Positions 5,490 through 12,752 are shown, numbered from the stretch's first letter. The stretch: 15,491 bases of DNA from Chloroflexi bacterium RBG_16_64_32 (GCA_001795235.1 MGNZ01000076.1:5906-21396); one strand, 5' to 3'. The notes: generated from the letters alone by a model not told the origin. Numbers and translations: made by a program.

Positions 5490-8244
5490 CGCCACTCTCC
5501 TCTCCCAGGGGAATGCTGACCTTCACGTGGGTGCCCTTGCCCGGCTCCGATTCGATCTGTAGAGTCCCTCCGAGCAGGGTGGCGCGTTCCTGCATCCCCA
5601 GGATGCCCCAGCCGGGGCGCGGGCCCTCGGAATTCGTGACGCTCGCCACGTCGAAGCCAACGCCGTCATCTTTCACCTCCAGAGTGATGGAGCCGTCCTG
5701 GAAGTCCAGAGCCATGAGAACGTCGGTCGCGCGAGCGTGCCGGGTCGCATTCGAGATCGCCTCCTGGCCGATGCGAAAGAGGGTGCTCTCCACCTCGGCG
5801 GGTAGGCGCTTCTCATCTCCCTTCACCGAAACTCGAACCTGCACCCCCGCCGACTGCAACCGGCTGTCGGCGTACCAGCGCAGGCCGGCCACCAGGCCCA
5901 GATCATCGAGGACGGAGGGTCGCAGGTCATAGATCAGGCGGTGGACATCCTCTAGGGTTTCCACTGCCAGCTCCTTGAGCTTCGTCAGCTTCTTCTGGAA
6001 CCTGGCTCTCTCCGCCTCGGGCGCCATAGCTGCGGTCTCCATTCCCACCGCCAGGGCGGTGAGGGCCTGGCTCGTCTCATCGTGCAGCTCGCGGGCGATG
6101 CGGCGGCGCTCCTCCTCCTGAGCCCTGATCACCTTCTTGAGGAGCTCGCTCCGCGCGGCCTCCTTACGCCTCAGCTCCTCGAAGAGGGCGGCGTTCTCTC
6201 CCGCTACCTTCCTCAGGTGGTCGCGGGACGCCTCCAGCTCGCGGGTGCGCTCCTGTACGCGCTCCTCAAGCTGGCGCCCCCAGGCTTCGATGCTGTCGCG
6301 CGACTCCTTGAGCCGGCCTCGCATCGCCTCGAATGTGCGTGCCAGGCTGCCGATCTCATCCTCCCCCAGGCTGGGCACCGCCTGGGACAGATCGCCGGCG
6401 GATATCTTCTCGGCCGCCGCGGTCAGCACGCGCACGGGGCGAAGGACGCTGCGGGCGGTGACCCAGGCGAACAGTAGGGCCAGGCCGAAGGCAGGAACGC
6501 CGAACCAGAGGGCTCGTTCCCGGAGCCGGTCGGCGGGCGCCAGGGCTTCGTCCTCCGACTGCCGGATGAGCACGCCCCAGGGAGCCACCTCCATAGGCGC
6601 GAAAGCCATCACCTCCTTCTCCCGCTCCTCCTCGCCGGCCGACTCATGGCACCCGTGGCAGGTGCCCGATGAGGCGCGTTTCTCCTCGATAAGCTTGGCT
6701 ATCTGTCCCTCGTGGTCACTCTTCTCCAGGAGCTGACCCGGGAGCGTGCTGGCCAGGACGGTACCCTGGCCGTCTACAATTTGGGCGTAGCCGGTCCCGC
6801 CCACAGCCGCATGCTGAATCAACTCCGCGAGGTCGGTTTCGCTGAGCACGATATCGCCCGCGATCAGGCCTGCTACCTGCCCGCTGACGCCTCGGACGGG
6901 CGCGACCATGGAGACCGCTGGTTCGCCGCTGGCCAGTGCGGTGGACAGGCCGGAGACGGACGGCCGTCCGCTGTCCAGGGCGGCCTCCGTGTGGGGCGAG
7001 AATCCGATGTTTACGCCCAGCACCGAGGGGTAGAGTGGCTCCGTCCAGAGCACCTCGCCGTCGGCGTCCGTCAGGTAAACACGGGTGAAGATTGAGGCGG
7101 ACAAGATCCGCCTGAGGGCTCGCCGCTCGGGCTCCGCGTCTTCATCCTCCAGGTCGAGTCCTTCGCCATTGGCCGGCTCTTCCAGGACTGTCAGACCCTG
7201 GCGGACCACGTAGTCTACGTGGCCGGCGCTGGCCTGTGCCAACGCTTGTCGCTCGTCCAGGGTACGATCGATGCTCTCGTTCACGGCAAGCAGACTGGAG
7301 ACACTAAATGCGGCCAGGGTGCCGGCCATGCCGATAGTCACCAGGATCAGCACCCGCCACTGAAGGCTACGTCTAATGGCCCCGGTCCTCGCGCCGCCGG
7401 GCCCGGCAACCTCGCCCGCAGCCTCGGCCGCTGCCGGTGCGCCCGCCTGAATCCTGCCGCCGGGAGGGCCGCGGCCCCGCACCGGAAGGACGCCTGGCGG
7501 CTGCTCTGGCGTTCGGGGGAAGGCGGGCGCTTCGCTGGCCAGCAAACGGGCGTACTCGCGTGGATGCTCTTCGAGGAGCCTCTCGCGGGACATTCTGCCG
7601 GTGATCATGACGGTGTCGAGAGGGAAGACGCTGGGGCTCAAGACGACATCGTAGATATGCCAAACGACGATCACCAGCAAGGCAAGCAGGGCCTCGCCGC
7701 TGTGCATCTCCTTGGCGGTAGGGACTAGCTCGCCAGGCAGGACGCGGGTGATGTAGGTAGGGAACCAGAGCATGAGGCCGGTGGCGATCATGATTATGGC
7801 GCCGAAAACGATGCCCCAATACTCGAACTTCTGCCGATAGTCATATCGGTCAGGCTGCGGCTTGTGGGGGATGAGGCCGACGGAGTAGCGCAGCATGTTG
7901 AACGCGTCAAGAAAGTCGTGGAGCGTGATCACCATAGACGGCCTGAACCGGCGCCTCAGAATGGACAGGCCGATCTCGGCCAGATGCAGCAGGGACTGGG
8001 ATATAAAGATGCAGGCGAGGATGCGGTGGAAGAAGCGGGCGTTATCGATGCCCCCAAGAGCGTTAATGATCCATACGGAGAGGCCGGCATCGTTGAACTT
8101 CTGGGGCAGGCCGGTGGCCACGAGAGCGAGAAAGCAGCCCGCGAGCAGCCAGTGCCCGAGCCGGTGCCACCGGTTGAAGCGGACGTAGTCCTCCGCCTGG
8201 AGGGCGTTCCCGCCCTTCTCCGCCGCTTGATGCATCAAAGCCAT
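5455..8244 (-). CDS. Cytochrome b - haem-c Cache sensor - histidine kinase fusion
   Basis: About 929 residues in one uninterrupted frame. Residues 17-237 form a cytochrome b of the formate-dehydrogenase-gamma kind: four membrane helices (about 32-50, 72-94, 142-162, 185-202) with His31 (RLGHW), His73, His87, His181 and His196 as haem-ligand candidates. A Pro/Gly/Ala-rich linker (about 238-293) leads to a fifth helix (297-319) and an extracytoplasmic Cache-like domain. That domain holds a haem c motif, CHGCH, at 529-533. Then come a sixth helix (577-597), HAMP (about 598-650), a coiled coil, HisKA_3 with phospho-His721 (RELHDET), and HATPase_c with Asn832, DDGVGFD (859-865) and GWGILGM (878-884). 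Four helices return the chain to the cytoplasm, so the topology of the fusion is consistent. An in-frame GTG at 8283 lacks a ribosome site; the ATG at 8235 is nine bases from GGAAG and is equally possible. Confidence 0.93.
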   Translation of the reverse strand: MALMHQAAEKGGNALQAEDYVRFNRWHRLGHWLLAGCFLALVATGLPQKFNDAGLSVWIINALGGIDNARFFHRILACIFISQSLLHLAEIGLSILRRRFRPSMVITLHDFLDAFNMLRYSVGLIPHKPQPDRYDYRQKFEYWGIVFGAIIMIATGLMLWFPTYITRVLPGELVPTAKEMHSGEALLALLVIVVWHIYDVVLSPSVFPLDTVMITGRMSRERLLEEHPREYARLLASEAPAFPRTPEQPPGVLPVRGRGPPGGRIQAGAPAAAEAAGEVAGPGGARTGAIRRSLQWRVLILVTIGMAGTLAAFSVSSLLAVNESIDRTLDERQALAQASAGHVDYVVRQGLTVLEEPANGEGLDLEDEDAEPERRALRRILSASIFTRVYLTDADGEVLWTEPLYPSVLGVNIGFSPHTEAALDSGRPSVSGLSTALASGEPAVSMVAPVRGVSGQVAGLIAGDIVLSETDLAELIQHAAVGGTGYAQIVDGQGTVLASTLPGQLLEKSDHEGQIAKLIEEKRASSGTCHGCHESAGEEEREKEVMAFAPMEVAPWGVLIRQSEDEALAPADRLRERALWFGVPAFGLALLFAWVTARSVLRPVRVLTAAAEKISAGDLSQAVPSLGEDEIGSLARTFEAMRGRLKESRDSIEAWGRQLEERVQERTRELEASRDHLRKVAGENAALFEELRRKEAARSELLKKVIRAQEEERRRIARELHDETSQALTALAVGMETAAMAPEAERARFQKKLTKLKELAVETLEDVHRLIYDLRPSVLDDLGLVAGLRWYADSRLQSAGVQVRVSVKGDEKRLPAEVESTLFRIGQEAISNATRHARATDVLMALDFQDGSITLEVKDDGVGFDVASVTNSEGPRPGWGILGMQERATLLGGTLQIESEPGKGTHVKVSIPLGEESGDDAKDSRPHSR
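6646..6660 (-). other. Haem c attachment motif (CHGCH) inside the kinase sensor domain
   Basis: Five codons read C-H-G-C-H, the canonical covalent haem c site. It lies in the late part of the extracytoplasmic Cache-like domain, between TGYAQIVDGQGTVLAST and VMAFAPMEVAPWG. Haem c attachment requires export to the outer face of the membrane. The predicted position between helices five and six meets that condition. Confidence 0.8.
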
Positions 8245-8258
8245 CTTCCACGTACTCG

Positions 8259-9419
8259 TTATCGGTTCCGGGCCAACCGCCACAGGTCCAGCACGATGTT
8301 CAGAACCAGACCCGCCACCATGACGGGGATAAGCACGAGATAGTACTGCTTGATCAGATAGACCAGGGACGCCTTGTTTATGTCGGGCTCATAGTGGGAC
8401 AGCCAGGCAGAGGGGAAGTTGGACGCGGCGTCCGGATGGCACCCCCGGCAGGTCGTCACCAGGTTCTCCTTGACGACTGACGACTCGGGGTCGTCGACCG
8501 CCTTGATGTCGTGAACGCCGTGGCAGTCGCTGCAGACGGCCACGTCCGGCCAGACCTCCGCCGTCTGCTTCTGGTAGAAGCCCACGGTTTTGCCGTGGAA
8601 GTCGTCCAGGTAGGTCTTGAGCACGCGAGAAGAGATGTCGTACTTGTCCATGAGTTTCTTGTCGGCGTGACACTCAGCGCAGAGGTCAACGGATGCCCGG
8701 CGGAACGTTGCGGTGGTGGCGCTGGCGATGTCGTGGACGCCGTGACAGTCGATGCACTGCGGCACGTCAGGGTTCTCCTCGCGTAGAGCCGAGCCGTGGA
8801 CGCTCTGGGCGTAGCTCTGATAGACGTCGTCGTGGCAGTGGGAGCAGGTCTCGGCGATCTTGATGGGGGAGTCCTCCAGCCGTGTCACCTCGTGAGCGGT
8901 GTGGCAGTCAGTGCAGATGGCGGCGTCGGCATCGCCTTCGGCCATGGCGTCGAAGTGCATGCTGTCCAGGGTGCGGGTGTAGTTCTCGAAGTGGCACCGC
9001 TTGCACGCCTCGTACTCCGCCCGGGCGTAGTCGCGGCGGCTCCGGACCTCGAGCGCTGGATGAGGATATTCCCTGTGCCGCTGGTGGCAGTCTATGCAGT
9101 CCAGCCTATCGCCGTGCACCGACTGCCGGAACGCCTGGATGTCTGATGTCAGGGGAAGCACATCCCCGTTGGGAAAGGTCATGCTAAGGCTGGGATCACG
9201 GTGGCAATCCAGGCAGGCCAGATTGGGGTCGACGCGGGCGTCGGCGAGCTGGGCGGACGAGTCTAGGGCCGGCGCTGGCTGGTCGCGCAGAGCCAGGCCG
9301 CGCTTCGCGCCCACCAGCACCAGGGCAGCGGCAAAGGCGGAGCAGACCACCAGCGCCAGGAGAAGTCGCGCTGTCCGGCCGCAGGCCAGCACCATCCGCG
9401 GCTCTTGGCGCTCGCTCAT
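8259..9419 (-). CDS. Tail-anchored nonaheme c-type cytochrome
   Basis: 386 residues with nine CXXCH motifs starting at residues 69, 108, 139, 169, 192, 222, 247, 296 and 324. A hydrophobic signal-anchor lies at about 17-37 and a C-terminal membrane helix at about 353-378 (QYYLVLIPVMVAGLVL). The haem domain is therefore extracytoplasmic and anchored at one or both ends. Repeated SVHG/SMHF and DCHGVHDI segments supply probable distal histidines. ATGA overlap (4 bases) with the upstream cytochrome b gene and a 14-base gap to the kinase-fusion ATG imply translational coupling and stoichiometric expression. Nine c haems next to a cytochrome b recall CbcL of Geobacter, where a diheme b domain and nine c haems are in one polypeptide. 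A quinol-linked electron outlet is the likely role. The terminal acceptor is unknown. Confidence 0.93.
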   Translation of the reverse strand: MSERQEPRMVLACGRTARLLLALVVCSAFAAALVLVGAKRGLALRDQPAPALDSSAQLADARVDPNLACLDCHRDPSLSMTFPNGDVLPLTSDIQAFRQSVHGDRLDCIDCHQRHREYPHPALEVRSRRDYARAEYEACKRCHFENYTRTLDSMHFDAMAEGDADAAICTDCHTAHEVTRLEDSPIKIAETCSHCHDDVYQSYAQSVHGSALREENPDVPQCIDCHGVHDIASATTATFRRASVDLCAECHADKKLMDKYDISSRVLKTYLDDFHGKTVGFYQKQTAEVWPDVAVCSDCHGVHDIKAVDDPESSVVKENLVTTCRGCHPDAASNFPSAWLSHYEPDINKASLVYLIKQYYLVLIPVMVAGLVLNIVLDLWRLARNR

Positions 9420-10240
9420 CTCCCCAGCTCCGTGTTCCCCGGGGGCTCCTCCTCCTGCCGCCGGCTCACCCCGAAACTGGGGACCATCCCTTGGCCGGAG
9501 ATCTCGCGGTCGGGGTCGTGACGGTCCGCCGCTGGCGGGGCCGCGTCGGAGGCCAGCCTGGGGGTCTGGGGAACGGGCAGACCTGCGATATGAGCTCTCC
9601 CGCTGAGGATGGCTGCTCTATCCTGGAATAGCGCTGGTGACAGGCCGGCATAGATCAGGTGGACTATGAGCACCCAGGCCACGATCAGGATGGCGCTATC
9701 GCTGTGGACTCGCAGCGTGGCCAGGACAACGTCCCCGGATATGAGGCGCGCGGCCCGCACCGGAAAGAGGAGCGCCATGCCTGAGGCGCCCATCAGAGCC
9801 ATGGCCCATGCGATGACCCAGTAGTCGAGCTTCTGGAAATACGACGGCCTGTCGAAGGGAACCCTCTCTTGCTGGAGCCCCAGGAAGTAGCGGATCGTCT
9901 GAAGGGCTTCGCGAAAATCTCTGGCGTCGGGGATCATCTGCAGCGGCGCCAGCACCTTGAGCACCAGGATAGCGACGAGGACCAGAGCGAAGTGGTAGAG
10001 GCCAGCGAAGATCAGCACGCCGCCGGCGATGTGGTGGATGAGGCGCAGAGTCTCGATGCCTCCCGCTGAGTCCATGAACCACCGGCTCAAGGAGAGGGAG
10101 TCGAACTTCTGGGGGAGACCGGTGAGGGTGAGAACAAGGAGGCTCCCCAGAAGTAAGGCGTACTGGGCCTGCCCGTGCAACTCCAGGAGAAGGCCCCGGG
10201 CTTCTCTTGTTGTGGTGTCCCTGGATGCGGCGCCGATCAT
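9416..10240 (-). CDS. Cytochrome b (formate dehydrogenase gamma / HydC-like) membrane subunit
   Basis: 274 residues with four membrane helices (about 24-43, 66-95, 138-160, 178-200) and a hydrophilic cytoplasmic tail. It is clearly related to the N-terminal domain of the kinase fusion downstream: both have TGLPQKF at the end of helix 1, a histidine pair spacing in helix 2 (His70/His83), and two histidines 15 residues apart in helix 4 (His179, His194). Such subunits carry two b haems and exchange electrons with menaquinone. The helix 1 His that lies 14 residues before TGLPQKF in the fusion is Tyr27 here; the nearest alternative is His22, five residues earlier. It overlaps both neighbours by four bases (ATGA) and probably forms a complex with the heptaheme or nonaheme cytochrome. 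Confidence 0.9.
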   Translation of the reverse strand: MIGAASRDTTTREARGLLLELHGQAQYALLLGSLLVLTLTGLPQKFDSLSLSRWFMDSAGGIETLRLIHHIAGGVLIFAGLYHFALVLVAILVLKVLAPLQMIPDARDFREALQTIRYFLGLQQERVPFDRPSYFQKLDYWVIAWAMALMGASGMALLFPVRAARLISGDVVLATLRVHSDSAILIVAWVLIVHLIYAGLSPALFQDRAAILSGRAHIAGLPVPQTPRLASDAAPPAADRHDPDREISGQGMVPSFGVSRRQEEEPPGNTELGR

Positions 10241-11244
10241 CGTGGTTCACCCGGGCTTGCCCCGCCGTTTCGCCAGCGGTCGGCCAGCCGCCGCCGAAAG
10301 TCCAGGGAGATGTGCGCCACACCGGAGCCGAGGCTGGCGGCGATCAAGAGCACGATGAAGCGCTCCCCGTAGTAGAGGCCGGGGGACTGGGAGGAGGACG
10401 CCTCATGGCCCAGCCAGCCGCTGGCGAACGCCTCATCGGCGCCACGATGGCAGCGACTGCAGACGGTGACTAGGTTTGCCGCTGTCAGGGGCTCGTTCGG
10501 ATCGTCCACGGCCTTCACGGCATGGTCATCGTGACATGTTGTGCAATTGGCCGGCCGCTCCGGGTCGCCGAATCGCGCGACCTTACTGTGTGAGGTGTGG
10601 CGATACGTCTTCAGCTCCTGCTCATGACAGCGACCGCAGTTCTCATCGACCGACTGGGGAGCGAGCTGAAGGCTGGGGTCGCTCAGCCAGCCTACGGTGT
10701 GCCCTGACTGCACCGGCGAGTGGCAATCGTTGCAGGTGGCGCCATCGCCGCTGCCGGTGAGGACCGGCTGCCCGTGCGCGCTCTCGGCATAGTCTCCGGC
10801 GGCGGCCAGGTGGCAGCCGATGCACATCTCCGTCCCTTCCGCCTGGTAGGCTGCGAAGTCCAGGGGCTCGGCTCGATCAGGCGGGCAGACTTGGCGATCA
10901 TCATGGCATGTGACGCAGGTCAGAAGACCGTGGGCCGAGTCCCTGAGCCCGCGCGGGTCCACCTGCAGGGACAGGCTACGTCCGTCGGCGAACCGGGTCT
11001 GAAGGGAGGGGTCGCTGTGGCAGGTCAAACATAACGAGTCGTTGCGCGGGGCCTCCTGGGTGACCGGCCCGGTCTGCCCGGCCAGCCAGGCGACGGTGGA
11101 GGCCGTAGCCGATCGACTGGCGGGAGGAGGAGCGCGGGAGTCATGCGGGGCTGGCTGGCGCTCGTCGCTGGCGTCGGTTAGCCAAGGGCTGAGCGCCAGT
11201 GTCACAGCCGTGAGGCTGACACCCAGTATCAGACCCTTAGTCAT
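10237..11244 (-). CDS. Tail-anchored heptaheme c-type cytochrome
   Basis: 335 residues from the chosen ATG, with seven CXXCH motifs starting at residues 72, 110, 141, 171, 203, 234 and 262. An N-terminal signal or anchor (TKGLILGVSLTAVTLAL) and a C-terminal hydrophobic helix at about 294-313 (ERFIVLLIAASLGSGVAHI) bracket the haem domain. Segments such as DSAHG, ESAHG and HTSHS, shared in style with the nonaheme protein, likely give distal ligands. Together the two look like diverged relatives. The frame also opens at a TTG (11319) and an ATG (11313). I prefer 11244 because the signal peptide starts directly there and a weak AGG precedes it; the longer form adds a basic 23-25 residue stretch. 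It is the first gene of the five-gene operon, with ATGA coupling to the cytochrome b. Confidence 0.88.
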   Translation of the reverse strand: MTKGLILGVSLTAVTLALSPWLTDASDERQPAPHDSRAPPPASRSATASTVAWLAGQTGPVTQEAPRNDSLCLTCHSDPSLQTRFADGRSLSLQVDPRGLRDSAHGLLTCVTCHDDRQVCPPDRAEPLDFAAYQAEGTEMCIGCHLAAAGDYAESAHGQPVLTGSGDGATCNDCHSPVQSGHTVGWLSDPSLQLAPQSVDENCGRCHEQELKTYRHTSHSKVARFGDPERPANCTTCHDDHAVKAVDDPNEPLTAANLVTVCSRCHRGADEAFASGWLGHEASSSQSPGLYYGERFIVLLIAASLGSGVAHISLDFRRRLADRWRNGGASPGEPR

Positions 11245-11487
11245 CACGCCTAATTCACCGCTACCCCGGCGCGAAACCTCGCGTTGGAGCCGGGGAACGA
11301 TGATCGCCCACATATTCAACGTATAGCCCAGCTATGGCGAAGACAATGGCATGGACGTATCAGGATGGGCTTCGGAAAGGTATCAAGTGCAGGTCGTGCC
11401 CCTTTTTCGGGCTTTTCGCCCCGTCTCATACCTTAGTAATTCAGGTGAAATACAGATGTTGTGAGGTATCTCCACCAGCCGTTGAGC

Positions 11488-11501
11488 GGCGGATCGGCCG
11501 C
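11488..11501. repeat. 14-bp intergenic repeat, copy 1
   Basis: GGCGGATCGGCCGC occurs here and, identically, at 13108-13121. Both copies lie in non-coding DNA upstream of a plus-strand transcription unit (ArsR unit and AOR). It contains the palindrome CGGCCG. The meaning is unknown and chance is possible in GC-rich DNA. Confidence 0.5.
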
Positions 11502-11640
11502 AGCTAGGGCGACGGGTAGCGGGGCCGAGGTGCAGGAGCCACCGCCCTGACCTTCAGCCGAATCAGGTGGAGCGCCCACGAGCTCCACGGTCAGTAGTAG
11601 CACCAGCGTCTCCCCAGCACCAATGGTCACCATATGAGGC

Positions 11641-11670
11641 TTGACAGCAGGGTGGGAAAGAGGTATATAT
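11641..11670 (+). promoter_or_regulatory. Consensus sigma-70-type promoter for the ArsR unit, near-leaderless
   Basis: TTGACA at 11641-11646, a 17-base spacer, and TATATA at 11664-11669: the -35 is a perfect match and the -10 a five-of-six match. Transcription should start near 11675-11678, while the ATG is at 11681, so the mRNA leader would be only a few bases. No Shine-Dalgarno is visible upstream, consistent with leaderless translation. The -10 also overlaps one AGGTAT copy (11661-11666), where a bound repressor would block the promoter. Confidence 0.8.
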
Positions 11671-11680
11671 GCATTGACTT

Positions 11681-12103
11681 ATGAACATGCCAGAACTCGA
11701 TCATCTCGTTCGCGTCTACAGGGCGCTCGGCGACCGGACCCGTCTGCGCCTGGTCAAGCGTCTGGCCGGCCTGGAGCCTGGAGACGCGCTGTGCGTGAAC
11801 GCTCTCGTCGCCCAGCTGGGTGTGTCGCAGCCTGCCGTCTCGCAGCACCTATCGGTCCTGCGAGCTGTGGACATTGTCATCGGGGAGCGCCGAGGCTATC
11901 ACGTCCACTATCGGCTGAGCCCGCAAGGGCTTGCAGCCTACCGGGCCCAGGCCTTCACCCTGCTGGGGGAGGAGTTCATGGCGTCGCCCGTCCGGCAGAC
12001 CTCGGCCCTACGGCCCGGCAGGCATCGCGCGGCCCGCCGAGGGGAGCAGAAACATGACGAGAGAAGAGCAACCGCACGTGCTGGTGATCGCCGCCCATCC
12101 TGA
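11681..12103 (+). CDS. ArsR/SmtB-family winged-helix transcriptional regulator
   Basis: 140 residues. The winged-helix core (about 5-95) shows VYRALGDRTRLRLVKRL, the recognition segment LGVSQPAVSQHLSVLRAVDI, and the wing GERRGYHVHYRL. The usual ELCVCDL metal box is LCVNAL here, with one Cys only, so the classical CxC metal site of ArsR proteins is missing. It may respond to another signal. The tail after about residue 105 is Arg-rich and unlike the family core. The last 50 bases overlap the deacetylase gene in another frame. The ATG at 11681 lies just behind a strong promoter with no ribosome site; ATG at 11687 is an alternative. Autoregulation of its own unit is the likely role, as is usual for the family. 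Confidence 0.9.
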   Translation: MNMPELDHLVRVYRALGDRTRLRLVKRLAGLEPGDALCVNALVAQLGVSQPAVSQHLSVLRAVDIVIGERRGYHVHYRLSPQGLAAYRAQAFTLLGEEFMASPVRQTSALRPGRHRAARRGEQKHDERRATARAGDRRPS

Positions 12104-12734
12104 CGATGCCGACATCAGCAGCGGCGGCACCGTGGCCCGCTGGGCCCACGAGGGTTGGGAGGTTCACTACGTGCTTTGCACCAGCGGGAACCGGGGCAGC
12201 GCCGACCCAGAGATGACGCCAGAGCGCTTGGGGGAGATACGGGAGACGGAGCAGCGGACAGCGGCCGAGATCCTGGGCGTTACCGGGCTCACTTTCCTCC
12301 GTCATGAGGACTGCGAGCTGGAGGAGACGCTCGCCTTGCGCCGCGAACTGTCGGGCCTCATCCGGAGTTTCCGGACGGACGTGCTCATGACCCACGACCC
12401 CTGGGCCCGCTACCGCATCCACCCGGACCACCGCGCCGTCGGCTTCACAGCGCTGGCCGCCATCGTCACCGCTGGCAACCAGATGTACCGAGAAGGCCTC
12501 CCGCCTCATACGGTCGGCCAGGTCCACCTGTTCCAGACGGACAGCCCTGACTTCTGGGTCGACATCACGCAGACGTTCGACGTCAAGATGCGGGCGATGC
12601 GGGAGCATCGGAGTCAGACCATGCACTCCGGCGAGGCGATGATGGAACGGGTCCGGCACTGGGCAGAGCGCGCCGGCGAGGAGGCGGGTGTACCTTTGGC
12701 CGAGGGGTTCAAGTCCTTTATCCCGCGGCACTGA
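12054..12734 (+). CDS. PIG-L / LmbE-family zinc deacetylase
   Basis: 226 residues; ATG chosen because GGGGAG at 12041-12046 stands seven bases upstream. Longer in-frame extension upstream runs through the ArsR gene and has no family features. Signature motifs are AAHPDDADISSGG (13-25), with the zinc-binding His15 and Asp residues, and HPDH (123-126), giving the third zinc ligand. THDPWARYRI precedes it. Family members remove N-acetyl groups from GlcNAc-type substrates, for example in bacillithiol or mycothiol synthesis, glycolipid assembly or antibiotic maturation. No partner glycosyltransferase or cysteine ligase is in view, so the substrate is open. It overlaps the ArsR gene by 50 bases and is probably co-regulated by it. 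Confidence 0.93.
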   Translation: MTREEQPHVLVIAAHPDDADISSGGTVARWAHEGWEVHYVLCTSGNRGSADPEMTPERLGEIRETEQRTAAEILGVTGLTFLRHEDCELEETLALRRELSGLIRSFRTDVLMTHDPWARYRIHPDHRAVGFTALAAIVTAGNQMYREGLPPHTVGQVHLFQTDSPDFWVDITQTFDVKMRAMREHRSQTMHSGEAMMERVRHWAERAGEEAGVPLAEGFKSFIPRH

Positions 12735-12752
12735 GCGAAGAAAAGACATTCG

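Larger units (their letters stand above)
11245..11680 (+). promoter_or_regulatory. Divergent regulatory region between cytochrome operon and ArsR unit
   Basis: This 436-base stretch holds no gene I accept. It separates the minus-strand cytochrome operon from the plus-strand ArsR unit. AGGTAT occurs at 11378-11383, 11464-11469 and 11661-11666, and inverted at 11428-11433. The first copy and the inverted copy form arms around a small hairpin, GGGC (11409-11412) with GCCC (11418-11421). For the minus operon the best promoter guess is TTGTCT/TATACG (11341-11346 and 11320-11325), with a short 15-base spacer, which is weak. Local AT content rises near 11400-11460. A regulator site for the response regulator or the ArsR protein would be expected here. 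Confidence 0.6.

Noticed and set aside
7373..7819. Minus-strand alternate frame of 148 codons under the cytochrome b-kinase linker, considered as a sign of a frameshift that might create a false fusion
   Set aside because: Its translation is an Arg/Pro-rich shadow with no cytochrome or kinase motif. The main frame stays in register, with family features of the b domain (TGRMSRERLLEEHPREY) before the linker and a basic membrane anchor start (IRRSLQWRVLILV) after it.
11433..11633. Minus-strand open frame of 66 codons in the divergent regulatory region
   Set aside because: It has no ribosome site, no recognisable domain, low-complexity Gly/Ala/Pro composition, and lies across the AGGTAT-containing promoter region. 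A decayed gene end cannot be excluded, but coding is not supported.
12041..12103. Possible frameshift joining the ArsR gene and the deacetylase into one fusion
   Set aside because: The deacetylase has its own GGGGAG ribosome site and a start that suits the family N-terminus, so an overlapping two-gene arrangement explains the sequence without an error.
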